Below, piece by piece: positions 34,431 to 42,836 of a stretch of DNA of 64,000 nucleotides. The position numbers and the translations under genes are program-made. The DNA lies in assembly GCF_017498545.1 (NCBI RefSeq), contig NZ_CP071793.1, positions 7,744,256 through 7,808,255 on the forward strand, read 5' to 3'. This DNA comes from Sulfidibacter corallicola (GTDB lineage Bacteria; Acidobacteriota; Holophagae; Acanthopleuribacterales; Acanthopleuribacteraceae). The notes below the pieces were generated by a model. That model worked only from the letters and a program-made list of their open reading frames with translations. It ran no database searches and was not told where the DNA came from. Within the stretch, counting starts at the first letter, position 1; each line of letters opens with the position of its first letter.

Positions 34431-35951
34431 CTACTTCAACCCCAGGCGCTTGGCGAGGTGGTGCAGGTTGGAGCGATGCACGCCCAGGCGCTGCGCCGCC
34501 TTGGCCCAGTTCCCGTCCGCCCGCGCCACCGCTTGCCGGATGAGCTGGCGCTGAAATCCCTCCGTGGCATCGCGCAGGTTCAGCGATGGCTCCTTCTCGG
34601 GTTCCAATGTCGCGCCGGCCACCGGATCCAATCGCACGTGTCGGGGCTCGAGGACCGGGCTGCCCGGTCGCTCGCGGACGGCGCGCAGCAGTCCGCGCAT
34701 CACCGCGTTGCGCAGTTCGCGCACGTTTCCCGGCCAACTCGCCCGCTTCAAGGCTTCGATCAGCTCGTCCTTGATCGTCACCTCGCGAATGCCCATCTGG
34801 CGTTTGTCCTGGGCCACGAATCGCGGCACCAATTCACCGATGTCCTCGCAATGGTCGCGGAGTGCCGGCACCGGGATCGGGTACACGTTCAGTCGGTGGA
34901 ACAGGTCGCTGCGGAACCGACCCGCCTCGACCTCGGTCACCAGGTCGCGGTTGGTGGCCGCAATGATCCGCACGTCGACCGTCACCGACGTATCCGAGCC
35001 GACCCGTTGGATTTCACCCTCCTGCAGGGCCCGCAACAACTTGGGTTGGGTCGCCAGGGGCAGTTCGCCCACCTCGTCGAGAAACAGGGTGCCCTTGTGG
35101 GCCAGTTCGAACTTGCCCATGCGGTCGTTGTCCGCGCCGGTGAACGCACCCTTGCGGTGTCCGAACAGTTCCGATTCCACCAGGGATTCCGGCAGCGCCG
35201 CACAATTGACGTAAATCATGGGCTGGCGCCCGCGCAGCGATTGGGCGTGGATGGCCCGCGCCACCAGCTCCTTGCCGACCCCGGTCTCGCCGGTCACCAA
35301 TACCGCCAGGTCGGTGTTGGCGACCCACTCGATCTCCTGTCGCAGCTTCTGCATGGGCGGACTGTCGCCCACCAACAGTCCACCCGAACGGCGCTGATCC
35401 GTGCGCCACAGCTCGTGGGCCAGGTCGGTTTGATGGCGGTGCTTTTCTTCGAGCTGTTCCATCAAGTGGGCCGTCTGCAGCACCGAGCCCGCCAGGGCTC
35501 CCAGCAGGGCCAGCAGGTGCCGGTCCAGGTCGTCGAACCGCCCGGGTTCCAAGGCGTCGGCCGTCAGCACGCCGACCACTTCGCCGTCAAGCGTCAACGG
35601 ACAGCCCAGGCAGGAGTGCACGTCGCCGGGCGAATGGCCTTCGTCGCCGATCAGGTGGTCGAACGGGTCGGGCAGGGGACTGTCGGCCGCGAACAGAACC
35701 GGGTCCGCCGCCTGGCTGATGATGGCCAGCCGTGGGTGATCCCCGATTTCGTAGCGACGCGCCAGCGCTTTGGCGTGCAGGCCGATGGCGGCTCGCGGTC
35801 TCAACTGGCGGCCGTGCAGGGTCAAGAGGCAGGCGGCATCGTAGGGGATCAGCGCGGCGATGGCCTCCAAAAGGGCGCGGTAACGGTCGGTGGCGCGCAT
35901 GGAGCGATTGAGATCGAGCGCGATGGTGAGCAGGACGTCGATTTGGTTCAT
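34431..35951 (-). CDS. norR: Nitric-oxide-responsive sigma-54 activator NorR
   Basis: 506 residues from ATG 35951. An N-terminal GAF domain (about 20-165) carries the HPRL, DSPLPDPFDHLI and VHSCLGCPL segments that line the non-haem iron site of NorR. The central AAA+ domain (about 190-420) has Walker A GETGVGKE and the sigma-54 contact motif GAFTGA. A Fis-type helix-turn-helix ends the protein (about 460-506). On binding NO it should activate sigma-54 RNA polymerase. It is divergent from norB; three matched 17-bp dyads and a sigma-54-like promoter lie between. GAF residues, GAFTGA and the neighbour make this a strong assignment. Confidence 0.95.
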   Translation of the reverse strand: MNQIDVLLTIALDLNRSMRATDRYRALLEAIAALIPYDAACLLTLHGRQLRPRAAIGLHAKALARRYEIGDHPRLAIISQAADPVLFAADSPLPDPFDHLIGDEGHSPGDVHSCLGCPLTLDGEVVGVLTADALEPGRFDDLDRHLLALLGALAGSVLQTAHLMEQLEEKHRHQTDLAHELWRTDQRRSGGLLVGDSPPMQKLRQEIEWVANTDLAVLVTGETGVGKELVARAIHAQSLRGRQPMIYVNCAALPESLVESELFGHRKGAFTGADNDRMGKFELAHKGTLFLDEVGELPLATQPKLLRALQEGEIQRVGSDTSVTVDVRIIAATNRDLVTEVEAGRFRSDLFHRLNVYPIPVPALRDHCEDIGELVPRFVAQDKRQMGIREVTIKDELIEALKRASWPGNVRELRNAVMRGLLRAVRERPGSPVLEPRHVRLDPVAGATLEPEKEPSLNLRDATEGFQRQLIRQAVARADGNWAKAAQRLGVHRSNLHHLAKRLGLK

Positions 35952-36012
35952 GTTGTGAATTCTATAACGCAGTTGTGAATCAAACAACGGACGATGTTGT
36001 AAAAAACGCAAC
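35952..36012. promoter_or_regulatory. Three NorR enhancer sites
   Basis: Three tandem 17-bp dyads of the form GTTGT-N7-(A/G)(C/T)AAC: 35952-35968 (right arm ATAAC), 35972-35988 (ACAAC, perfect) and 35996-36012 (GCAAC). The centre site contains GT-N7-AC, the core known for Escherichia coli NorR. Starts are 20 and 24 bp apart, about two helical turns. Three sites is also the number at the E. coli norVW promoter. The first abuts the norR start codon, so norR may be autoregulated. Confidence 0.8.
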
Positions 36013-36051
36013 GTTGTCAGTTAAGTGTAATGAAATGAATTAGTTAAAAGG

Positions 36052-36067
36052 TGGCATGCTCCTTGGA
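36052..36067 (+). promoter_or_regulatory. norB: Sigma-54 promoter candidate for norB
   Basis: TGGCATG-CTCC-TTGGA resembles the -24/-12 consensus TGGCACG-N4-TTGCA with one mismatch in each element and correct spacing. It is 40 bp downstream of the last NorR site, on the side of norB, as needed for activation by an enhancer-binding protein. Confidence 0.65.
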
Positions 36068-36119
36068 ATCTCACGCCATTGCCTGTGGTGCCCCTATGGG
36101 GCGTCCATGGGCCACACGC

Positions 36120-36180
36120 GATCTCGAGGCCGTGCCCATCCCTCCTCCTCTCCCGAGATCCGCTGAATCAATGGATGGGC
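36120..36180 (+). promoter_or_regulatory. Structured 5' leader of norB
   Basis: In the leader, GCCCATCC (36134-36141) can pair with GGATGGGC (36173-36180), while GATCTCG (36120-36126) can pair with CGAGATC (36154-36160). The two pairings interleave, so they are either alternatives or a pseudoknot. The first stem resembles that of the structured repeats downstream of norB. The ribosome binding site (36191-36196) follows directly. Confidence 0.45.
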
Positions 36181-36202
36181 GCCAGTTTTCAAGGAGCCTT
36201 AC

Positions 36203-38488
36203 ATGACACATAAATCGGGTTGGTTGATTTTGGCTTCCGTCTTGGTGGTGACCTTCGCCATTCTCGGCTTTTTCGGACGGGAGATTTACCGCCAGGCGCC
36301 GCCGATTCCGGCGGCCTACGTCGACGACACGGGCACACCGCTCTTCACCAGGGACGAAATCCTGGAGGGCCAGCGTGTCTGGCAATCCATCGGCGGCCAG
36401 CAGCTCGGGTCGGTTTGGGGACACGGAGCCTACCAGGCCCCGGACTGGACCGCGGACTGGTTGCACCGCGAGCTGGTCTGGGTGTTGAAGCAATGGTCGG
36501 AGCAGCGACACGGACAACTCTTCGAATCGTTGAGCACGGGCCAGCGCGCCGCCTTGGAGGCCGAGCTGACCGAGCTTTACCGCACCAACACCTACGACGC
36601 CGAAACCGAGCAGGTCCTGTTGGCGGGCATTCGCGTCGAGGCCGCACACGCCATTTCCGAATATTATCAAGGACTGTTCGGGGGCAACCCCCACCAGCGC
36701 GAATTGCGCGAGGCCTACGCCATCCACGAAAAGGTTTTGCCGGATCCGGAGCGGCGCCGCTTGATGACGGCCTTCTTCTATTGGAGTGCCTGGTCGGCCG
36801 CCACCGAACGCCCGGACCAGGCGATCACCTATACCAACAACTGGCCTCACGAACCCCTGATCGGGAACCGGCCCTCCACCGCCAACCTGTTCTGGTCGAT
36901 CGTCAGCATCGTGTTGCTGCTGGCGGCGGTTGGCGCCCTGGTCTGGTACGAGTCGTTCAAACGCCACGAGAGCGAGGACGCGAGCGACCTGCCGAAACGC
37001 GATCCACTGGACGGTTTCGCGTTGACGCCGTCGATGCGGGCTTTGGGCAAGTACGTGGCCGTGGTGGTGCTGTTGTTCGGCCTGCAGGTGTTGTTGGGCG
37101 CACTCGTGGCCCATTACACGGTCGAAGGCCAACACTTTTTCGGGATTCCGATCGCGGAAATCCTGCCCTACAGCCTCGCCCGAACCTGGCACATCCAGCT
37201 CGCCCTGTTCTGGATCGCGACCTCCTTTCTCACGGCCGGCCTGTTTCTGGCTCCGATCATCAACGGTGGCAAGGACCCCGCCCATCAAAAGCTGGGCGTA
37301 CAGGTGCTCTTCGGCGCCCTGCTGGTCGTGGTCGGCGGCAGCCTCGTGGGCGAATTCCTGGCGATTCACCAGAAATTGGACCTGGATTGGAGTTTCTGGA
37401 TCGGCATTCAGGGGTACGAGTACACGGATCTCGGCCGCATCTGGCAAATCGCATTGCTGATCGGCCTGGGCCTTTGGCTGGTTTTGATGTTGCGGGGCAT
37501 CCTGCCCAAACTCAAACAGCAGAAGAAAGGCCGCGACCTGTTGCTGATGTTCACCGGCGCCAGCGTGGCGATCGGGCTCTTCTACACCGCGGGGCTGTTC
37601 TACGGCGCCAAGACCCACCTTTCCATCATGGAGTATTGGCGGTGGTGGGTGGTGCACCTGTGGGTCGAAGGCTTTTTCGAAGTCTTCGCGACCACCGCGC
37701 TGGCGTTCATTTTCGCCAACCTCGGCCTGGTCCGTCAGGAGGCGGCCACGCGCGCGGTCCTGCTCTCGACCAGCATTTTCCTGGTGGGCGGCATTCCCGG
37801 TACCTTCCACCATATCTACTTTAGCGGCACGCCGGTATCGATCACCGCCATCGGCGCCTGTTTCAGCGCGTTGGAGGTCGTGCCCCTGGTGCTGATCGGC
37901 AAGGAGGCGTGGGACACCTATCGCAAACACCGCCTGACATCGTGGATGGAGGCCTATCGCTGGCCGATCATGTTCTTCGTCGGCGTGGCCTTTTGGAACC
38001 TGGTCGGTGCGGGCGTCTTCGGCTTCCTGATCAATCCGCCGATCGCGCTGTTCTACATGCAGGGTCTCAACACCACCGCGGTGCACGCCCACGGCGCGAC
38101 CTTCGGCGTGTACGGCCTGCTCTCCCTGGGCTTGATCCTGTTCGTGGCCAGACGGATGACGGCGGGTCGTGCCTGGAACACGCGTTGGTTGGCGTTCAGT
38201 TTCTGGGCGCTCAACATCGGGCTGGGCTTGATGATCGCCCTGAGTCTGCTGCCGATCGGCCTGATTCAGACCTGGGCCAGCGTGGAGCACGGCCTGTGGT
38301 ACGCCCGCAGTGCGGACCTGCTGCAGACCGAACTGCTGGAAACCCTGCGCTGGATGCGGATCATCGGCGATACGGTCTTTTTGATGGGCGTGGGTAGCCT
38401 GGCCTGGTTCATGGCCGGTTTGCGCGGCGGCTGGAGCTATGTGGAGGAGGAGCGGCCCGCGGCGACGCTGATCCCCGAACCCTCCTGA
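36203..38488 (+). CDS. norB: Quinol-dependent nitric oxide reductase (qNOR)
   Basis: Reduces two NO to N2O using quinol at the inner membrane. 761 residues, right for the single-subunit quinol form that has the fused NorC-like N-terminal extension (residues about 1-240, with one N-terminal helix and a periplasmic domain) before about 12 membrane helices. Haem-copper-type signatures: RTWHIQLALFW, EYWRWWVVHLWVEGFFEVF, GTFHHIYFSG and NTTAVHAHGATFGVYG supply the haem and non-haem-iron His ligands and the conserved Glu. Start ATG 36203 follows AAGGAG. Divergent from norR with matching regulatory sites, so induced by NO. Its role is most likely NO detoxification, because no other denitrification genes are in the window. 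Confidence 0.97.
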   Translation: MTHKSGWLILASVLVVTFAILGFFGREIYRQAPPIPAAYVDDTGTPLFTRDEILEGQRVWQSIGGQQLGSVWGHGAYQAPDWTADWLHRELVWVLKQWSEQRHGQLFESLSTGQRAALEAELTELYRTNTYDAETEQVLLAGIRVEAAHAISEYYQGLFGGNPHQRELREAYAIHEKVLPDPERRRLMTAFFYWSAWSAATERPDQAITYTNNWPHEPLIGNRPSTANLFWSIVSIVLLLAAVGALVWYESFKRHESEDASDLPKRDPLDGFALTPSMRALGKYVAVVVLLFGLQVLLGALVAHYTVEGQHFFGIPIAEILPYSLARTWHIQLALFWIATSFLTAGLFLAPIINGGKDPAHQKLGVQVLFGALLVVVGGSLVGEFLAIHQKLDLDWSFWIGIQGYEYTDLGRIWQIALLIGLGLWLVLMLRGILPKLKQQKKGRDLLLMFTGASVAIGLFYTAGLFYGAKTHLSIMEYWRWWVVHLWVEGFFEVFATTALAFIFANLGLVRQEAATRAVLLSTSIFLVGGIPGTFHHIYFSGTPVSITAIGACFSALEVVPLVLIGKEAWDTYRKHRLTSWMEAYRWPIMFFVGVAFWNLVGAGVFGFLINPPIALFYMQGLNTTAVHAHGATFGVYGLLSLGLILFVARRMTAGRAWNTRWLAFSFWALNIGLGLMIALSLLPIGLIQTWASVEHGLWYARSADLLQTELLETLRWMRIIGDTVFLMGVGSLAWFMAGLRGGWSYVEEERPAATLIPEPS

Positions 38489-38911
38489 ACGGAACGTCGC
38501 CCGACGACCCAGCCAACGGGGGCGAAAGAGATCGGGCATCAGGAATCGGGCATCAGCTAATCGCCTGTGAACAAGTGTCTTGCTGAGGCCTGAGACCGTG
38601 CCCATCCAGGCGAACCAACTTGGCCGTTCCGGTCTTTCCGAAGTCTGGATGGGTACAGGCGGGATCTCATTGATTCCGCCGAGTCCCCTCGTGCGAACTG
38701 TCATCGGCAGACGGGATCAGGTTTCAGCTAATTGCCTATGAACAAGTATCTTGCGGAGACCTGAGACCGTGCCCATCCAGGCGAACCAACTAGACCGTTC
38801 CGGTCTTTCCGAATCTGGATGGGTACAAGCGAGACCCCATCGAATCGTCCGGGTTCATCTCCGGTACCGTTCGATGGGGTTTGCTGGTTGCGGGATCCCG
38901 ATCAGGCGGAA
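38489..38911. repeat. Two copies of a structured ~105-bp repeat between convergent genes
   Basis: Copies at 38554-38660 and 38725-38830, 171 bp apart. Each has the stem CCCATCCAG/CTGGATGGG (38601-38609 with 38645-38653; 38772-38780 with 38815-38823) enclosing a smaller hairpin: GGCCG/CGGTC (38622-38626/38630-38634) in the first and GACCG/CGGTC (38793-38797/38801-38805) in the second, a pairing-preserving change. A further 5' stem is possible in the second copy (38717-38725 with 38756-38764). Located between the ends of norB and the convergent secreted-protein gene. No coding sequence. Confidence 0.8.
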
Positions 38912-41407
38912 TCAGTCGCAGTTGCCGTAGTTGTTGAAGATGAAGATCAGGTCGCGGATGTCGACGCTGCCGTTTTCGTCGATGTCGTAGGTAGTGCCGC
39001 GCCAATCCGCGAGGATGACCCGGAAATCGTTCTGGTCGATGACCTGGTCGCCGGTGAGATCGAGCCGGCATTCGGGGATCGGCAGGGTCCAGGCGCCGCG
39101 GCCCATCAAACCCGCCGTCAGGATGCCGTCGGCCGGGTCGTAATCCAGATCCATGGCCGGTGCGTTGGGCAGACCGGTACCGGCCACTCTCCAGACACTG
39201 AACCCGTCGCTGGCCCTGGCCTGGAAGACGCCGCGATCGGTGCCGGCGTAGAGGATGTCGCCCTCTTCGTGGGCGCGATAGGCCAGGGAGCGGTGGAAAC
39301 CGGGATCGAAACTGGTGAGGTTGCCCGTGATTTCGACCCAGGACGCGCCGGCGTTGTCGGTGTGGAAGATGCCGATGCCGGTCAAGGCGAAGGCCGTGTT
39401 GCCGGCGTCCGGATCCAGGACGATGTCGCGCACGCTGAAGCCGACGCCCGTGCCCGGGAACGAGGTGGACTGGGTGAGGCCGGATCCCGGTGGGCCGGTA
39501 CGCACGTGCAGGGTGTCGCTGTTGCCCACGTAGAGAATGTTCTCGTTGTCGGCCGCGCCGTAGGAGATCGGGTCGCTGCCCAAGGTGGCGGCGCTGGACA
39601 CGGTGGTGCTGATCTGGGTCAGGGTGTCGCCTTGATCGAAGGATTCGAAGGTGCCGTTGTTGGCAAGAATGATCATGCGTGTCTGATCGACGCCGTGAAG
39701 CTCGATCGGCGTGAGGAAGGCCGGCTGGATCTGCTGGCCGGAGACCACGTTCAAACCGATGAACACGCTCGATTGAAACTCGTTGTTGGCGTTCCAGGTT
39801 TCGCGGCGGAACTGGCCCAGACCCTGGAAGCTCGTGTAGCGTACCGAAAGTCCCGGCGTGGTGGTGTCGTCGACCGCCACGTCGCCGCCGTCGGCCGTCT
39901 GGACACTGACCCAGCGTTGACTGCCCGTGGCGTCCTGGGCGCTGGAACCGGTATCCTGGGCGCCGCCCACGACCACGTTGGCGTTGGAATCATAGGCGAT
40001 GTTGTGGAATTCGGTACTGGCCAGGGTGCCGTTGAGCGAAATCCAGTCGCCCTGGTCGCTGCGGGGATCGGTGCGTTTGTAGATGCCGCCGTCGTCGGTT
40101 TCGATCAGGTTACCGGCGGCGTCGAACGTCATCTCCCGCGAGTCGGCATGGGGCGAAGAGTTGGAGGCGGTGCCGCCGCCTTCCGGACCGCGACTGTTGT
40201 CGTGGGTCAGGTGGGCGCATTGACTGCCGCCCGCCGCCGATGCGTCGCAGCGGTAGAGGTTCCCGGAGAAATCGATGGCACCGATGCTGTTGGGAAAGGG
40301 GTTGTCTTGGCGATCGCCGCCGATGTAGACGATTTGGTCGTTGGTGGGATCGGCCGCGATCGAGAGGTGGATCGATGCCTGGCCGCCGGGGTGAATGGTC
40401 GGGTTCGGCAGATCCATTTGGGTCCAGTTGTCCCCGCCGTCGCCGGATCGGAACAGGCCCGAGAGTCGACCGTTGGTGCAGATGGCGGCGAACACGTTGT
40501 TGTTCTGACCGACGGCCATTTCGATGTTGGATGCGCCGGCCGCGATCAGCGATTCGATGGCCGCGTTGGAGACCCGGGTCCAGGTGGCGCCCGTATCGTC
40601 ACTGCGGTAGATGCCGTTGACACCGCCATCGTTGTCCGAAAGACGCGAGGCGGTGAACAGCCGCGCCGAGTTCAGGGGATCGCCCACGAGGTCCATCATT
40701 TGCCCGCCCGGCAGGCCGGTGGTTCCGCCGTCGCCCAGCGATACCTGACTGAAGGTGGCGCCCGTGTCGGTGCTGCGGAACACCCCGAAGGTATTCGAGA
40801 GATTGCTCGCGGAACCGTTCGCCGAAATCACGATGATGTTGCCGCGGGCCGCGATCCCCGAGATGTTGGGTTCCTGTAAACCCGTTCCGGTCAACTGGGT
40901 CCAGGTCGTTCCCCCGTCGGTGGTGCGCAGCACGCCGATCCGGTCGCCACCGGTCGAGGCGAAGCTCGAAAAGCGACCGGTGCCGGCAACCAGGGTTTGG
41001 TGGCCGGTGTCGGAGGGGTCTAGGCTCATGGCGCCGAACGACAGCGATCGAAGGGACCCGCTCTCGGAATCCGTTTGCGAAACCCAGGTCGGCGCCGGCG
41101 AGGTGGCGTTTTCGGTTTTCCAGATGCCGCCATTCACGGCGCAGACCCACAGGACATCCGCGTTGGTGGGATGGGCCACGACCACGTGCACCGCACCGAC
41201 CACCTCGTCGTCGGGTTCGACGTTCTCCACCTGGCCCTGGGTGTTGGGTGCCGGACCCTCGGGTTCCCAGGCAGGCCCCTGCGCCCATAGGCTACAGAAA
41301 CCCGAGAATAGAATGAGACCGATCGTTTTCAGAGAGATACGTACATCGAGAGGGCCTCGGTTCGCCACGGCCCCTGAACGCTTTCTGTTCCATCCAAGCA
41401 AGTACAA
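38912..41407 (-). CDS. Secreted Asp-box (sortilin/BNR-like) propeller protein with dockerin
   Basis: 831 residues. The start is TTG 41407, set by AAGGAG seven bases upstream; no in-frame ATG is near. A signal peptide (hydrophobic stretch about 26-42, ending WAQ) is followed by repeated Asp-box motifs of the S/T-x-D-x-G-x-T-W type (TTDGGTTWT, STDTGATFS, SDDTGATWT, SGDGGDNWT, TDNAGASWV), indicating one or more beta-propellers of the sialidase/sortilin type. The last 65 residues are a type I dockerin: two Ca-binding loops (LTGDQVIDQND and IDENGSVDIRD). Dockerins attach proteins to cohesins. Lies 54 bp after a PQQ-like propeller gene on the same strand. Ligand unknown. Confidence 0.87.
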   Translation of the reverse strand: MYLLGWNRKRSGAVANRGPLDVRISLKTIGLILFSGFCSLWAQGPAWEPEGPAPNTQGQVENVEPDDEVVGAVHVVVAHPTNADVLWVCAVNGGIWKTENATSPAPTWVSQTDSESGSLRSLSFGAMSLDPSDTGHQTLVAGTGRFSSFASTGGDRIGVLRTTDGGTTWTQLTGTGLQEPNISGIAARGNIIVISANGSASNLSNTFGVFRSTDTGATFSQVSLGDGGTTGLPGGQMMDLVGDPLNSARLFTASRLSDNDGGVNGIYRSDDTGATWTRVSNAAIESLIAAGASNIEMAVGQNNNVFAAICTNGRLSGLFRSGDGGDNWTQMDLPNPTIHPGGQASIHLSIAADPTNDQIVYIGGDRQDNPFPNSIGAIDFSGNLYRCDASAAGGSQCAHLTHDNSRGPEGGGTASNSSPHADSREMTFDAAGNLIETDDGGIYKRTDPRSDQGDWISLNGTLASTEFHNIAYDSNANVVVGGAQDTGSSAQDATGSQRWVSVQTADGGDVAVDDTTTPGLSVRYTSFQGLGQFRRETWNANNEFQSSVFIGLNVVSGQQIQPAFLTPIELHGVDQTRMIILANNGTFESFDQGDTLTQISTTVSSAATLGSDPISYGAADNENILYVGNSDTLHVRTGPPGSGLTQSTSFPGTGVGFSVRDIVLDPDAGNTAFALTGIGIFHTDNAGASWVEITGNLTSFDPGFHRSLAYRAHEEGDILYAGTDRGVFQARASDGFSVWRVAGTGLPNAPAMDLDYDPADGILTAGLMGRGAWTLPIPECRLDLTGDQVIDQNDFRVILADWRGTTYDIDENGSVDIRDLIFIFNNYGNCD

Positions 41408-41461
41408 TGTCTTTCTCCTTGGCTTATATCTCGTAGTGATGGCACTTCGAAAATCCCTCTT

Positions 41462-42403
41462 CTAGGGAGGGAAGGGGCCGCGATACTCGGTATCGCGAAG
41501 GGCGCGTTCCCAGAGAAGGCGACCGCTGTCCAAATCGATGGCCCGCAGTCTCAGCGGGTCTTCCCGAAATTGGTCGCCATCTCGCCAGAAGTAGGGTCGC
41601 GCCACATAGACCAGGGTCTTGCCGGCCACGAAGAATGCGTCGACGGACCGGTCGGCGTCGAATCGTCCGAGCGGGTCGCCGGTGGCGCGGTCGTATAGCG
41701 TCCAGCGGTATTTGTTGCGGATGCGGTCGTCGCCGATGCGATTGCTGATCAGGACGGCACCCCCGTCGATCGAAAGGAACTGCCTGCCCTGCAGGTTCGG
41801 CAGGCGATCGGCCTCGTTCAACATCGTGAACCGCAGGCTCGGGGACAGGGGGGCGGTCCGGCTGACGGCGGTGGCCTGCCCGTTCTGGGCGTCGATCGCG
41901 AGACCGCCGAAGGCGATGTCGTCGTCGGTCGCGTCGCCGGGTCCCGGTGGGCGGGCCCGCACCGTTCGGGATTCCGATTGCCAGAGCAGGTCGGCACCGC
42001 GATCGGTGGTCTTCATGCTCAGGGTCAGGGATCGACCCAAGCCGTCGTCCACCCGAGTCCATGCGGTTTCCGGAAGGGAGAGCGACGCCGCGGTCCAAGG
42101 TCCCTCGCGACCGGTCTCGGGATCCAGGAACACGATCTTCGTGCCCGCCTCGCGATAGACGGCCAAATGGCCGTTCAAGAGCCCGACGGGTTTGGCGGCG
42201 TCGTCGCTTTGCCATTGCCGCGATCCGTCGGTTAGATTCAGGGCCACGATCCCGCCATCGGGAACCATGGTGTAGATTCGGGCGGCTGCGCCGTCGACCA
42301 GCGTGCCGGGTTCCAGCTCGAAAACGGATGGGTTCGCCGTTTGAGCCAATAGGGGTACAGGGGCCGACGCCAAACACAGCGCGGCCAGAAAAACGATTCT
42401 CAA
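41462..42403 (-). CDS. Secreted PQQ-like beta-propeller repeat protein
   Basis: 313 residues from TTG 42403, five bases after a perfect AGGAGG. The signal peptide ends at LLAQ (about residue 21). Repeated segments of the form D-x-x-x-G-x-x-x-W (ALNLTDGSRQW, DPETGREGPW, DRATGDPLGRF, DLDSGRLLW) are those of PQQ/pyrrolo-quinoline-quinone-like propeller blades, used in BamB and quinoprotein-type folds. Nothing suggests an active dehydrogenase, so a structural or binding role is more likely. Probably co-transcribed with the Asp-box/dockerin protein downstream. Confidence 0.82.
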   Translation of the reverse strand: MRIVFLAALCLASAPVPLLAQTANPSVFELEPGTLVDGAAARIYTMVPDGGIVALNLTDGSRQWQSDDAAKPVGLLNGHLAVYREAGTKIVFLDPETGREGPWTAASLSLPETAWTRVDDGLGRSLTLSMKTTDRGADLLWQSESRTVRARPPGPGDATDDDIAFGGLAIDAQNGQATAVSRTAPLSPSLRFTMLNEADRLPNLQGRQFLSIDGGAVLISNRIGDDRIRNKYRWTLYDRATGDPLGRFDADRSVDAFFVAGKTLVYVARPYFWRDGDQFREDPLRLRAIDLDSGRLLWERALRDTEYRGPFPP

Positions 42404-42836
42404 GGCATCCTCCTGATGCGCGTACTGAACTGGGATCTTGCCGATTCATGAAGGGGTAGGTATGGAGATAACCTTATCAAGGCTGCAAAGAATCGTGGAG
42501 AAAAAAGTCAAGACAAATGAAAATAACCGGGAGGCGGAGAAACTCGCATATGGACGGGCGCCGTTCGAATGGCAGGCCCCGTCGAGGGAGGGTTCGTCGC
42601 GCAGGTGTCTCTCGGGTTGTCGCTGACCCTGGGGGCCGGTCCGGTCGCTGTCCCGGATAACCGAGATTCGTTTTTCATTTGTCCTGGCTGACTTGTAGTG
42701 GGAAACGACCGAACGCCGTGACGCTCCGTGATAAAACATGGCGCAATGGACGCACTTGTCTATAATTGCCCTATTCTTTCGCGACGAATCGGCCGCCCTT
42801 CGCGAGCCTGATTCCAAGGCATTCGGAGGGTAAGGC
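42404..42836. promoter_or_regulatory. Intergenic region with -10 element for the duplicated membrane protein
   Basis: The 433-bp gap separates divergent genes. A perfect TATAAT lies at 42761-42766, 70 bp before the downstream start, in + orientation; no convincing -35 was seen. The rest shows no repeat or coding sequence that I can support. Confidence 0.4.

Noticed and set aside
34422..35978. 518-residue plus-strand frame
   Set aside because: Antisense shadow of norR.
36071..38704. 877-residue minus-strand frame
   Set aside because: Antisense shadow of norB, low-complexity and without a start signal.
38819..40879. 686-residue plus-strand frame
   Set aside because: Antisense to the Asp-box/dockerin gene; Gly/Val/Arg-rich composition typical of a GC shadow.
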